Shown piece by piece: positions 16,534 to 25,746 of a DNA stretch of 64,000 nucleotides. The notes beneath the pieces are model-generated. The model worked only from the letters and a program-made list of their open reading frames with translations. It ran no database searches and was not told the DNA's origin. The translations under genes and the position numbers were made by a program. Position 1 is the stretch's first letter. Every line of letters starts with the position of its first letter. Source of the stretch: Ignavibacteriaceae bacterium (GTDB lineage: Bacteria > Bacteroidota > Ignavibacteria > Ignavibacteriales > Ignavibacteriaceae); assembly GCA_008933765.1 (NCBI GenBank), contig WBUK01000001.1, positions 248,001 to 312,000 of the forward strand, read 5' to 3'.

Positions 16534-17796
16534 ATGCGATCAATAGCTACTATCGGCATTTTTCTCTTCCTGGCGGCTCCTTTGTTTAGCCAGAGTATAA
16601 ACGGGAGGGTTAGTTCGGCGTACTATTTATACGAACGAAACGAAACCCCCTCTACCCAGTCGTTTAACGCACGGGGTTACCATAGCGCGATTCTCAACCT
16701 GAATTATGACAAATTCTCGCTGAGATCTTATCTAAACTTTGAAAATTCCTTCAACCAAAGCACTGACGCACGCCTGCGGGTGTATAATCTCTACTTCGAA
16801 GCGAGGAAATTGTTCGATGTTGCTACTGTGAAAATCGGCCGCCAACCATTGATTACTTCATCGGCTTCCGGTGTTTTTGACGGTATCTCTCTTAATGCCT
16901 CTTATAAGTGGCTCGGGGTGGATGCCTTCTATGGCGGTAATGTGCCCGAATATCAAAAATTTGAAATTACTGATAAATGGAGTGAGGACTACCTTCTCGG
17001 TGGTGAACTTAAAGCAACGATCATCCCTCAATTGACGATCGCTGCCGGTGGGTTTATCAAAAATTTCAAACCAAGAGAATATACGGCTACTCGATTGGAT
17101 GAAGCTTTCAACCCGATTCAAGTGTTGATTCAGGAGAAATCGAACCAGTTCAAATTCCTGCAAGGCAGGATTTTCTATGACGAAGGAAAAGCGTTCCAGT
17201 TAAGCGGGCGGTATGAATACGACCTTAACTACGCCAAAACTTCAAGAATTGAGTTCGACGGAATCTCCTCGCCCGTCGATAAATGGCACTTCAATGTTTA
17301 CTTCAATTATCTTGCGCCGCAAATCAGATACAATTCTATTTTCTCTGTTTTCGATTATGCCAACACAACTGAAATAGAAATTGGCGCCGGGTATGAGGTT
17401 ATTAATTCAGTTACAGTGAACGGACGAGTGGGCGTTGTCAACTATCAAGGAGACAACGCAAGCAGATTTACTCTTTCTGCAAACACAGGTTTCGGTTCTA
17501 TTAGTTACAGAAAAAGCCTCGGCTATGCCGGTGAGATGGATAATATTTCTCTCTATCTGGCGAAATCGCTGTTTGACGGCTTATTTACCCCATCTGCCGG
17601 TGTTGCTTTTACAAGTTACAAAGTATCGAAGGATGCGGAAACAAACAGTCTGACTACCATCCTTGGCGGGTTTAACATCAGACCCATCAGATGGCTCTCA
17701 TTGGATGTGCAGGCTCAGTACATGAATAATAAGATCTATAAAGATGATCTTAGAATGTTCTTCAAGGCTAACTATTGGTTTAACACAATTTTTTAG
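16534..17796 (+). CDS. Outer-membrane beta-barrel protein, candidate porin of a cytochrome conduit
   Basis: A 420-residue protein with a signal peptide ending at about LFSQS. The rest is an alternation of short amphipathic beta strands with aromatic girdles, ending in a C-terminal Phe (FKANYWFNTIF), the usual outer-membrane assembly signal. Length is close to that of the shorter porins of porin-cytochrome complexes, smaller than MtrB-type barrels. It is the first gene of a plus-strand unit with a 14-haem and a 7-haem cytochrome (13 and 16 bp gaps). The conduit role is inferred from that context; a general porin or other barrel remains possible. Confidence 0.7.
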   Translation: MRSIATIGIFLFLAAPLFSQSINGRVSSAYYLYERNETPSTQSFNARGYHSAILNLNYDKFSLRSYLNFENSFNQSTDARLRVYNLYFEARKLFDVATVKIGRQPLITSSASGVFDGISLNASYKWLGVDAFYGGNVPEYQKFEITDKWSEDYLLGGELKATIIPQLTIAAGGFIKNFKPREYTATRLDEAFNPIQVLIQEKSNQFKFLQGRIFYDEGKAFQLSGRYEYDLNYAKTSRIEFDGISSPVDKWHFNVYFNYLAPQIRYNSIFSVFDYANTTEIEIGAGYEVINSVTVNGRVGVVNYQGDNASRFTLSANTGFGSISYRKSLGYAGEMDNISLYLAKSLFDGLFTPSAGVAFTSYKVSKDAETNSLTTILGGFNIRPIRWLSLDVQAQYMNNKIYKDDLRMFFKANYWFNTIF

Positions 17797-17809
17797 ATAG
17801 ATAAAAGCT

Positions 17810-19024
17810 ATGAAAACAAAACATATTTATTTCAGTCTGACGATCTTCGCTGTGGCTTTCCTGATCTTTTCGGCTTTTACTACCGAAAATAATACCAATA
17901 CGGAAAATCCTTCGAAGGTCATCAAATTCTCACATCAGCAGCATGCTCAGTTAATGGCTTGTGAAGACTGCCATTCCGGAGTAACAACGGCAACTAATTT
18001 GAAAACCGATTTGTTACCGAAGATGGAGCTTTGCAGCAGCTGCCATGATGTTGAAGACCCCGACAAATGCTCGCAGTGCCATTTCGACGATCTGATGGTA
18101 CCTTTTACAAAATCGGAGCCGACACTTCTTTTTGATCACGCATGGCACCTGAAAAATGCGCCACTCTCTTCTAATGGTGAGAAATGCTTAGGTTGCCATA
18201 AGGATATAAATGTTAACACGGATGTTGCTTTCAGAGGACAGTTTAGCCCCTCGATGGCAGAGTGCTGGATTTGCCACGGCGAAACCAAATCTGCTACCGC
18301 TTCCTGCGAAGCATGCCACATTTCCACCGTCAACCTGAAGCCAAAGTCTCACGAACTTGCCGAGTTTGCAACACGGCACAAGTTCGCTTCTATGGCGCCC
18401 GGTGCTGATTGCATGATGTGCCACGATAACAGTTCGTGCCAGGAGTGTCACCTTGCTAACGCAGTTATGACTGAAGGTAACACCGCCGAAAGCCATTATA
18501 TGCCCGGCGAAGGAAGTCTGTTTACTGACGGCAAAGTTCAGAAAGTTCAAAGGGCGCACTCGCTGAACTACCGGTTCGAGCATGCGGTCGATTTCAGAGG
18601 TCGTGCAGCTGACTGCCAGTCATGCCACCAGACAGAAACTTTCTGCTCGGCTTGCCACAACCAGACAGGCTCTGATGTTGCAGCCGGTGGGTTCACACCG
18701 CTTTCGCACACAAAACCTAATTTCATTACTATCGGAATTGGTTCCGGCGGCGGCGAGCACGCTACTCTTGCAAAACGGGATTTGGGCTCATGCGTTGCGT
18801 GCCACGATGCCGCAGGGGCTGACCCTATCTGCGTGCAGTGCCATAACGACGCCGACGGAATTAAGGGAACTAACCCCAAAACGCACATTGCGGGCTTCCT
18901 GAAAACCGACAGAGGTGATTGGCACGACGACATGAACTCGGTCTGCTATAATTGTCACACAGATGCAAACGCAAAACCCGGCGGTGTTCGCGGTATGGGG
19001 TTCTGCGGCTATTGCCATAATTGA
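17810..19024 (+). CDS. Periplasmic multihaem cytochrome c with 14 CxxCH motifs
   Basis: A 404-residue protein with an N-terminal signal anchor (residues about 5-24) and 14 CxxCH haem-attachment motifs: CEDCH, CSSCH, CSQCH, CLGCH, CWICH, CEACH, CMMCH, CQECH, CQSCH, CSACH, CVACH, CVQCH, CYNCH and CGYCH. Many extra His residues (FSHQQHAQ, LFDHAWHLKNA, FATRHKF) can serve as distal ligands, as in cytochrome c7/c554-like repeats. No catalytic motif of nitrite reductase or hydroxylamine oxidoreductase is seen, so electron transfer is likely. It lies between the barrel gene and a lipoprotein cytochrome. Confidence 0.92.
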   Translation: MKTKHIYFSLTIFAVAFLIFSAFTTENNTNTENPSKVIKFSHQQHAQLMACEDCHSGVTTATNLKTDLLPKMELCSSCHDVEDPDKCSQCHFDDLMVPFTKSEPTLLFDHAWHLKNAPLSSNGEKCLGCHKDINVNTDVAFRGQFSPSMAECWICHGETKSATASCEACHISTVNLKPKSHELAEFATRHKFASMAPGADCMMCHDNSSCQECHLANAVMTEGNTAESHYMPGEGSLFTDGKVQKVQRAHSLNYRFEHAVDFRGRAADCQSCHQTETFCSACHNQTGSDVAAGGFTPLSHTKPNFITIGIGSGGGEHATLAKRDLGSCVACHDAAGADPICVQCHNDADGIKGTNPKTHIAGFLKTDRGDWHDDMNSVCYNCHTDANAKPGGVRGMGFCGYCHN

Positions 19025-19040
19025 TCGCGGAGGAACAACA

Positions 19041-19907
19041 ATGAAAAAGATTTATTTTTATTCTGCTCTCTTAACGGTCTCAGTGGCTTTTTTGATCGCA
19101 GGATGCAGCAAAATTAACGATAACATCCCGGTTAATGCGCAACCGGTGGCTCACAAACCCGGATATGCCGAGCACGGCGTGCCCGGTAACCACGCCGCTG
19201 ATATTATTGCGCAAAAGTACATATTGAAAAGCTGTACTCATTGCCATGGCGCTGACTATGGCGGCGGAATTATCGGTGAAGCAGGTAACTGCAGAAAATG
19301 CCACTCGGCACCGGCAGGACCGGAAGCTTGCTATGTATGCCACGGCGACTACAAAAACCCAACGGTTTATGCGCCTAAACAAGGTGCACATTACCCACAC
19401 TTATATACTAATTCGATCTCTTTAAGGTCGAGATGTTCAAGTTGCCACATCTACCCGACTTCATACTATGCACCGGGACATATCGATAACCCCGACGGCA
19501 AGGCGGAAGTTACTTTTGGCAGCATAAGCAAAACCGTTACAAATGAACCAAGTACAGCGAACTACAGGTCGGATTTGCCGCTGTTCACACCGGCGCCCGT
19601 TTTCTCTGAAACTGACGGCTGCTCAAGCACATACTGCCACGGCCACTTTAAAAACGGTAACCTTACTAATGTAGTGAAATGGACCGACGGAGCTGACGGC
19701 AAGAAGTGTGGCACATGTCATGGCGACCCTGTTACCGGAAATCCGAAACCTAAAGGTACTCACCCACAAGGTGCCTTTGCGGATGATTGCTCGATTTGCC
19801 ACAACACAACAACTTACAATGCTGCGAATAACACATGGAAGGTTGACTCAACAAATGTGCATGTGGATGGCAAACTTCGCTACAGAGGAGCTGATATCGA
19901 TTTCTAA
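19041..19907 (+). CDS. Multihaem c-type cytochrome lipoprotein (6 CxxCH plus 1 CX4CH)
   Basis: A 288-residue lipoprotein: signal peptide and lipobox LIAGC, then CTHCH, CRKCH, CYVCH, CSSCH, the CX4CH site CSSTYCH, CGTCH and CSICH, giving seven probable haems. The CSSTYCHG form is typical of surface-exposed cytochromes of metal-reducing bacteria. The start at 19041 is preferred because GGAGG stands 8 bases upstream and it begins the signal peptide directly; an upstream in-frame ATG inside the previous gene is not needed. Third gene of the barrel-cytochrome set; it could be the outer-face partner. Whether it faces outward cannot be told from sequence. Confidence 0.9.
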   Translation: MKKIYFYSALLTVSVAFLIAGCSKINDNIPVNAQPVAHKPGYAEHGVPGNHAADIIAQKYILKSCTHCHGADYGGGIIGEAGNCRKCHSAPAGPEACYVCHGDYKNPTVYAPKQGAHYPHLYTNSISLRSRCSSCHIYPTSYYAPGHIDNPDGKAEVTFGSISKTVTNEPSTANYRSDLPLFTPAPVFSETDGCSSTYCHGHFKNGNLTNVVKWTDGADGKKCGTCHGDPVTGNPKPKGTHPQGAFADDCSICHNTTTYNAANNTWKVDSTNVHVDGKLRYRGADIDF

Positions 19908-20093
19908 CGAGGCTGTTAGCGTTGGTAACTGTTAATAATGTACATAGTGAACCGGATTGCAGTTTGTGTTAGTAAATGTCAATACAGGGTAGAGTTAACC
20001 AAAGTGCTGTTAATTCAAAGTTGCTGTTACTGCTTTACAGAAACATTTAGTTCGGTTCCCGGTTATTAAAACTTCTTAATAATTTAAGATTTA

Positions 20094-20131
20094 AAAAGGC
20101 TGTTCGGTTTTTCCGCAACAGCCTTTTTTTT
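20094..20131. terminator. Bidirectional terminator between the cytochrome unit and the Lol operon
   Basis: AAAGGCTGTT (20095-20104) pairs with AACAGCCTTT (20117-20126), with an inner CGG/CCG pair, and a run of eight T follows on the plus strand; A-rich sequence on the other side makes it usable from both directions. Confidence 0.88.
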
Positions 20132-20134
20132 ATA

Positions 20135-20208
20135 AGTTTTTTCTTGGGCTGGGTTATTCACAACCACACCGTCAACCCGTTGTGGCTGGGTTTTTCACAA
20201 CTACCCCA
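20135..20208 (-). repeat. Tandem duplication of the lolD 3' end (37-bp period)
   Basis: The final 37 bp of lolD (20172-20208, stop at 20172-20174) and the next 37 bp downstream (20135-20171) are about 75-80% identical, sharing GGCTGGGTT, TTCACAAC and GTCAACCC-type blocks. Confidence 0.85.
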
Positions 20209-20867
20209 TCAACCATTTCGATCAGATTGTCGCCGATTGCCATAAGGTCTTTATTGTGAGTTACAATAACGAGCGACTTTTTATACTTATCCCTAAGCTC
20301 AATGAAAAGGTCGTTAATAATTTTGGCATTTGCAGAGTCCAGATTACCCGTTGGCTCGTCGGCAAGAATTAACTCAGGATTATTGCTCAAAGCCCTTGCC
20401 AAGGCGGTTCGTTGCTGTTCCCCTCCTGAAAGCTCAGCCGGTTTGTGATCTTTTCTGTGGCTTAAACCGGTTATTTCAATTAATTCTGCTGCGCGGTTGA
20501 AAGCCTCTTTACGACTGCTGCCTCCTATCATCATCGGGATTGCAATATTTTCCAATGCTGTGAACTCCGGCAGCAGATGATGAAACTGAAAAACAAAACC
20601 GATGTTTTTATTTCTGAAACGGGAAAGTTTCTTCTGCCCCAACGAGAAAATATCGGTGCCGGCAATTCTTACTTTTCCCCGATCCGGGGTATCAATTCCT
20701 CCTAAAATGTGCAGCAGCGTACTCTTGCCGGCTCCTGAAGCACCGATAATCACTGAAATTTTATTTTGGGGCACCGAAATATTAACACCTTTCAACACAT
20801 CTAAGGTGTTTTGTTTCGATACTTTGTACGATTTTCTCAAACCGTCGGTAATTATTATGTTTTCCAT
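20172..20867 (-). CDS. lolD: ABC transporter ATP-binding protein, LolD type
   Basis: A 231-residue ATPase with Walker [10 protein letters not shown] (residues 42-50), Q-loop, signature [15 protein letters not shown], Walker [13 protein letters not shown] and the switch His in VIVTHNKD. The sequence pattern is that of the MacB/LolD subgroup. It follows two LolC/E-type permease genes in the same operon, 53 bp after the nearer one, so it should power release of lipoproteins from the inner membrane to the periplasmic carrier. The window encodes several lipoproteins that would be cargo. Confidence 0.88.
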   Translation of the reverse strand: MENIIITDGLRKSYKVSKQNTLDVLKGVNISVPQNKISVIIGASGAGKSTLLHILGGIDTPDRGKVRIAGTDIFSLGQKKLSRFRNKNIGFVFQFHHLLPEFTALENIAIPMMIGGSSRKEAFNRAAELIEITGLSHRKDHKPAELSGGEQQRTALARALSNNPELILADEPTGNLDSANAKIINDLFIELRDKYKKSLVIVTHNKDLMAIGDNLIEMVDGVVVKNPATTG

Positions 20868-20920
20868 TTTATAAAATTTGCATCATTAAAAAATCTGTTT
20901 TGCAAGCCGGTAACGCCGAG

Positions 20921-22159
20921 CTATTCCCACCTGATTGCCTGAATCGGGTCAACCTTTGCGGCTTTTCGTGCGGGATAAATTGAAGCCAGAAGTGAAAGCC
21001 CAATCGAAGCGCACAGTATTAAAATGTAATCAAGCGAGTGCAGCTCCATCGGAAGATGATTCAGCTTGAACCGCATTGGGTCTAAAGGTATCAGATGATA
21101 ATTTATCTGCAGATAGTACACGGTTAAACCTATCAGGCCCCCCGCAAGAGTCCCCACTAACCCCGTAAGAAAGCCCTGAATCATAAAAATCCGTAAGATT
21201 ATTTTTTCTTCAATTCCCATTGCTGTCAGTATCCCAATATCTCTTTTCTTTTCAATTACCGACATTGTAAGGGACGCCAGAATGTTGAATGCAGCCACTA
21301 AAATGATCAAAGAAAGAAGAAACCATGCTACCAACCTTTCGAGCATCATCACATTGTAGATATCTTTATGGAGATCGTACCATGTGGAAAGAACTAACTG
21401 CGAACCGTTTTTCCCCTGTGCAAAGTGTTCTTTAAATTTATCGGCGTCGGTATAATCATCCAACCTGATTTCATACCCTTGTACTTCATCGCCGTAGCCC
21501 ATTACAAACGCTGCACTGTTAATATCGGTAAAAATGTAGTCACCGTCGTACTCAGAATTATTCGATTTATAAATACCCCTAATCACTAACTGCAAATTTT
21601 GAATATTTCCTGCACCCCCGGCAAGGTTCTCTATCCCGGCGGGTGAAAGTACGGTTAGCGTATCCCCCACTAAAACGCTAAGTTTTTCAGCCAGATTAAT
21701 GCCGATAAATGCAGGTGGTGAATCATCCTCGCTGTCAACTGCAAAACTGCCAAACTGCAACGCCTTTTTTATCCCATACACATCGCTGTTCTTTTCCATA
21801 GAGATACCCTTAAGGCGCGCAATTCTGTTAAATTCTCTCGAAATTACGGCGGTTTTCCCTTCAATAAATGGGGTGTATCTCTCTCTGAGGCCGCTTGAGT
21901 CTAACTCATTTTTAACAGCCGTCAACACTTCCGCAGGCTCTTCGGCAACGCTTTCTATTCTAAGATGTGGCTCAAAACTTACAAGATACGACCGCACAAG
22001 CCCGGCAAACCCGTTGAAAATTGCCAGAACAATTATAAGCGCCGCTACTCCAAGCGTAATGCCACCAACAGAAAGGAAAGAAATGATCGATATAAAATTG
22101 ATCTTCCTTTTGCTTAGAAAATAACGGAAAGCGAAAAATAGCGAAAGCCGGTTGCTCAT
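20921..22159 (-). CDS. LolC/LolE-type ABC permease
   Basis: A 412-residue permease of the FtsX/MacB fold: one N-terminal membrane segment (about 25-48, with GGITLGVAALIIVLAIFNGF), a large periplasmic domain (50-270), then three C-terminal segments with SVIEKKRDIGILTAMGIEEK, the cytoplasmic coupling helix. The C-terminus ARKAAKVDPIQAIRWE is typical of Lol permeases. Its ATG overlaps the previous permease's stop by one base, so the two are coupled. It is probably the second half of a LolC/LolE heterodimer. Confidence 0.87.
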   Translation of the reverse strand: MSNRLSLFFAFRYFLSKRKINFISIISFLSVGGITLGVAALIIVLAIFNGFAGLVRSYLVSFEPHLRIESVAEEPAEVLTAVKNELDSSGLRERYTPFIEGKTAVISREFNRIARLKGISMEKNSDVYGIKKALQFGSFAVDSEDDSPPAFIGINLAEKLSVLVGDTLTVLSPAGIENLAGGAGNIQNLQLVIRGIYKSNNSEYDGDYIFTDINSAAFVMGYGDEVQGYEIRLDDYTDADKFKEHFAQGKNGSQLVLSTWYDLHKDIYNVMMLERLVAWFLLSLIILVAAFNILASLTMSVIEKKRDIGILTAMGIEEKIILRIFMIQGFLTGLVGTLAGGLIGLTVYYLQINYHLIPLDPMRFKLNHLPMELHSLDYILILCASIGLSLLASIYPARKAAKVDPIQAIRWE

Positions 22160-23388
22160 CAGTTGAACCTCAAAGCATTAACCGGGTCAACCCGTGAAGC
22201 CGCAAATGCCGGAATAAGTGAAGCGAGAAAACTTAAACAAACCGATATAAAAAAAACAACAATAAAATAGAAGGGGTTAAGAGCAATCGGCACCACATCA
22301 ACAAAATAGACCTGCGGGTTAAGGGTAACGATTCCGTAAGTTGCCTGAAGCCACGAAAGCAATAACCCAACCAAAACTCCAAAAAACGAGCCTGCAATCC
22401 CCAAAATTAACCCACGCAACAGGAAAATCCTTGTGATAAAACCCGGTTCGGCTCCCAATGCTTTCAGAGTACCTATCGTGTTAGTTTTATCCAAAACCAA
22501 CATCAACAACGCACTTATTATGTTAAAAGCTGCCACAATGATTATAAGCCCCAAAACAATCGGAACCGGTTTCCGCTGAAGTTCTATCCAGTTAAACATC
22601 GGCAAATTTGCCTCTATATAAGTAACCACAGTAAACGGATATTGAAGTTCTGTCTGCAATTCACCTTTTACCAAATCAACCTTTTCCGGGTTTTTCAGTT
22701 TTACTTCAATCAGGTTCACATCGTCGTTCATTTCATACAGTTTTTGCAGCGAACCCAGCGAAGTGTAGGCGAACGCATCATCGTATTTACCCATGCCTGT
22801 CTGATAAACCCCAACCACCTTAAAATTTTCAACTGTCGGAAGTGCCGTCAGATTGTTTAAGTCAACTGAATTAATAGCGAAAAAATTGATAATATCACCA
22901 ACCGATACCCGCAGCTTGGTTGCAAGGGTTTTGCCAATCACAACTTTTATAATTGAATCATCCCCCTCATTCAGGTTGAAATTACCATCAACAAGCGTTA
23001 ACCCCGATCGGCTTTCGAGGTAACCTTGCTGCACACCTTTCAGGGTTATCCCTTCATTAATTCTTCTTTTGCCAAGAATACAAATTTTTTGTGCCGAAAC
23101 ATCTATCCGTTTCAGGTTATTGCCTACCGTTGTTTTCACAGTATTTATCGTTTCCGGCGAGAGCGGAATATCCTGATTGCCGTAACGGAAAATCTGGATA
23201 TCAGCGTCAAAGTTTGTCAGTTTTTCGCTGATAACTTTCTCGTATCCTTCAAGAACGCTGAGTGCAACTACCAAGGTAGCCACTCCAAGCGTAATCCCCG
23301 CGATTGTTGCCACAGAGAAAAAAGTGTAAGTACCGCTTTTGTTACCCGGTTTCAGGTACCTGATAAGGAGAAAAAAGGCAGACTTCAA
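22159..23388 (-). CDS. LolC/LolE-type ABC permease
   Basis: A 409-residue paralogue of the following permease, with the same topology: first membrane segment with GITLGVATLVVALSVLEGYE, periplasmic domain, coupling helix LDKTNTIGTLKALGAEP and C-terminal SRVDPVNALRFN. The start is TTG at 23386-23388, four bases after a GGAAAG site that overlaps the end of the TPR gene; no ATG fits. The one-base overlap with the next permease supports a heterodimeric LolCE transporter with LolD. Confidence 0.87.
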   Translation of the reverse strand: MKSAFFLLIRYLKPGNKSGTYTFFSVATIAGITLGVATLVVALSVLEGYEKVISEKLTNFDADIQIFRYGNQDIPLSPETINTVKTTVGNNLKRIDVSAQKICILGKRRINEGITLKGVQQGYLESRSGLTLVDGNFNLNEGDDSIIKVVIGKTLATKLRVSVGDIINFFAINSVDLNNLTALPTVENFKVVGVYQTGMGKYDDAFAYTSLGSLQKLYEMNDDVNLIEVKLKNPEKVDLVKGELQTELQYPFTVVTYIEANLPMFNWIELQRKPVPIVLGLIIIVAAFNIISALLMLVLDKTNTIGTLKALGAEPGFITRIFLLRGLILGIAGSFFGVLVGLLLSWLQATYGIVTLNPQVYFVDVVPIALNPFYFIVVFFISVCLSFLASLIPAFAASRVDPVNALRFN

Positions 23389-23389
23389 G

Positions 23390-24811
23390 TTACTTTCCGG
23401 CTGCTCTGCACAAAAACATCAAAATCTCCTGTTCCGCGCTGCCCGGTTTTGCAGTAAGGCTAACCGGTTTACCATCTGCAGATGTGCTGATATTTTTACC
23501 GGCAGAATTAAATTTCTTCACGAAATTTTGAGTATAGTTGTTATTACCACATTTGAATGTGAGGCTGTACTCATTTTTCGCATATTTCAGTGCTATCTCT
23601 TTATCAGGGTTATCAGGGGCAGAAGCATCGTAAGATGACTCTATAACATTCGAGAGATTCATATCAACTCCACCGGTTATAATTGAAGTAACGGCAGCAT
23701 TATAAGAAGAATCCGCGTTTTGCTTTAACTCCGAGGGGATATAGAAAAAATACTCAGCTCCTTTGCTTATGAAAAGACCATCTTTAACCACAGGCACAAA
23801 GCCCTTCTGCGACATTTCACTAAGTATTGTCATTTTTTTCAACACAGAGAGAAGTTTTTTGCTCTTTTTAAGTTTATAGGCTTCCTTGTAAAATTTGACC
23901 GATTCATCAAACTTTTGCGCATTGAACATCAAATGCCCTTTTTCCATCTTGGTGTTGTAAAGGATGTTACCGAAATAATTTACGGAATCTTTCTGGGCAT
24001 TTTTCCTTTGAATCAAGTCGTTATATACTTTGGTTATCATCGAATCTATCCGGCTAACTACAGCGAACCCCTCATCATATTTTCCGGTGTTAAAATATAA
24101 ATCGTAAAGTTCGCTCAGAGCATTAAGGTTACCGGGCTCATTCGCTAAAATATTGTTGAAATGAACAACTGCTGAGTCTGACGACCCCAGAAATTTATAA
24201 ATCTGCCCCAGCCCAAAGTTGGCGATGTCGTAATATCTGTTGTTTTTATCGCCGTTCATCTCCTGCAGACAGAGGTTAAAATACTTTATCCCATTTTCAG
24301 CGTCATTTATCATCATATAAAGGCGCCCTACATCACAAAAAACATTCACTTTGGAGAACTCAAAATCATTCCAGGTGAACGAGGGTGTTTCTAAATAATC
24401 AAGCGATTCCAAATAATACTTAATCCCTTCGGAAAAGTGTTTTTTAATTTTGTTAGTATCTTTGGTATCCGGCGGAATGAACTCTTTCACCATCCCTTTA
24501 TAATATGTGAGGATAGCCTTCATGTTTGATTTTCCTTCCGGGAACAACTTTAAGCCGTCGTTCAGATATAAATTAGCCGATCTTTCATCCTTCCCTTGAA
24601 TAAAAGTTATGGCAATTTTAATGTAAACTTCGGGGTCATTCGTCTCTTTTGAAAGAGCCTGAAGATATTTCATCCGTGCCATCATAACATCCGGCGGGTT
24701 TCGGTTGAGATAAGAGTCCCCCTCATTCATTAGATCTTTATAGCCGCCCTGAGCAAAAAGAAAAGAATGAAAAAAAAGCAAGAAGACGGTGCTGCTGAAG
24801 AATTTTCGCAT
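23390..24811 (-). CDS. Exported TPR-repeat protein
   Basis: A 473-residue protein with a signal peptide (MRKFFSSTVFLLFFHSFLFAQ). Residues about 25-310 form degenerate tetratricopeptide repeats (for example IANFGLGQIYKFLGSSDSAV and LNALSELYDLYFNTGKYDEG), a scaffold for protein contacts. The last 150 residues hold two Cys (FKCGNN, FLCRAAG) and no known domain. It is the first gene of the unit with the two Lol permeases and LolD, 1 base before the permease start, so a role in envelope assembly is plausible but unproved. GAGG precedes the ATG. Confidence 0.72.
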   Translation of the reverse strand: MRKFFSSTVFLLFFHSFLFAQGGYKDLMNEGDSYLNRNPPDVMMARMKYLQALSKETNDPEVYIKIAITFIQGKDERSANLYLNDGLKLFPEGKSNMKAILTYYKGMVKEFIPPDTKDTNKIKKHFSEGIKYYLESLDYLETPSFTWNDFEFSKVNVFCDVGRLYMMINDAENGIKYFNLCLQEMNGDKNNRYYDIANFGLGQIYKFLGSSDSAVVHFNNILANEPGNLNALSELYDLYFNTGKYDEGFAVVSRIDSMITKVYNDLIQRKNAQKDSVNYFGNILYNTKMEKGHLMFNAQKFDESVKFYKEAYKLKKSKKLLSVLKKMTILSEMSQKGFVPVVKDGLFISKGAEYFFYIPSELKQNADSSYNAAVTSIITGGVDMNLSNVIESSYDASAPDNPDKEIALKYAKNEYSLTFKCGNNNYTQNFVKKFNSAGKNISTSADGKPVSLTAKPGSAEQEILMFLCRAAGK

Positions 24812-25123
24812 TTGTTCCTCGGATAAGATTTTAATTTTGTTTTACAAATTTACCGATTTAAACGATTTACAGGGCGCTTTGTTTCGAAGATTTTTTCAGT
24901 CTCTTAAATTTTCACCTTTTTTATCAGTTTTTTCTGATAAATAATCTCTAAATTACTTCCAAGATATTTAACTTCTTTTAATCAAAATTTTTTCAAAATC
25001 TTCCGGAATAATTTGGATTAAAATCAGTAAAACGGTATATTTGTGGTCTGTTTATTTTTAGTTCTTCAAAATAGTGATTGCGGGGCGTAAAAGCCCAAAA
25101 AAGAGTTGCAAACAACCAACTTC
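24812..25123. other. Non-coding gap before the tRNA cluster
   Basis: This 312-bp AT-rich stretch shows no gene. Transcription of the minus-strand TPR/Lol unit must start here, and the tRNA promoter for the plus strand lies in the last 100 bases. An apparent minus-strand reading frame at its right end is only the complement of tRNA-Pro. Confidence 0.6.
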
Positions 25124-25198
25124 CGGGGTATAGCGTAGCCCGGCTAGCGCGCCTGGTTTGGGACCAGGAGGTCGCAGGTTCGAATCCTGCTACCCCGA
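25124..25198 (+). tRNA. tRNA-Pro (anticodon TGG)
   Basis: Acceptor CGGGGTA pairs with TACCCCG; the anticodon stem CCTGG/CCAGG encloses TTTGGGA with anticodon TGG; T-arm GCAGG-TTCGAAT-CCTGC is perfect. CCA is not encoded. Confidence 0.97.
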
Positions 25199-25214
25199 CA
25201 AAAGAAAACTCTAT

Positions 25215-25288
<74 letters not shown>

Positions 25289-25416
25289 CAAGTTGTTGAT
25301 TATTTAAGAGCTTTTTTATAGTCAGGTTGCAGTTAATTGATGCGAATTTCAGCGGGTAACCAAAACTAAGAACAGAAATTTTTAACTAAATTAAAATATT
25401 ACGGTTTTTATTCAGG

Positions 25417-25488
25417 GGCCCCATCGTCTAAAGGTTAGGACATCGCCCTTTCACGGCGGTAATAGGGGTTCGAATCCCCTTGGGGTCA
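25417..25488 (+). tRNA. tRNA-Glu (anticodon TTC)
   Basis: Acceptor GGCCCCA pairs with TGGGGTC; anticodon loop CTTTCAC gives TTC; T-arm AGGGG-TTCGAAT-CCCCT. Glutamyl-tRNA(Glu) is the substrate of HemA encoded at 6663-7949. Confidence 0.97.
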
Positions 25489-25495
25489 CTAACTT

Positions 25496-25524
25496 AACCC
25501 GGCAGCAGGCTGCCGGGTTTTTTA
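25496..25524 (+). terminator. Strong intrinsic terminator after the tRNA cluster
   Basis: Perfect 11-bp stem AACCCGGCAGC / GCTGCCGGGTT with a 2-base loop, followed by a T-run, 8 bases after tRNA-Glu. A second small hairpin (AACCGG/CCGGTT) follows at about 25529-25544. Confidence 0.93.
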
Positions 25525-25603
25525 TTAACCGGTTTGCCGGTTTTCTTAAAAATCAAATTCCCGGATATCTTCTTAACATGGGGAACTCAATTTAAATGTA
25601 AAA

Positions 25604-25625
25604 AGAGCCGGCAAAAGCCGGCTCT
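25604..25625 (-). terminator. Terminator of yebC
   Basis: Nine-bp stem AGAGCCGGC / GCCGGCTCT with AAAA loop; on the minus strand it is followed by TTTTT, about 120 bases beyond the yebC stop. Confidence 0.85.
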
Positions 25626-25746
25626 GTAAATTTTTACCGATTCACTTTTTCCATTGCTCTTTCGTGCAAAAATAAGACTAAGTTTCGCTTGTAATGAAGC
25701 TAAACTAAAGTTTTAACGAAACTACTTTCCTAAAACCGGGTGAAAT

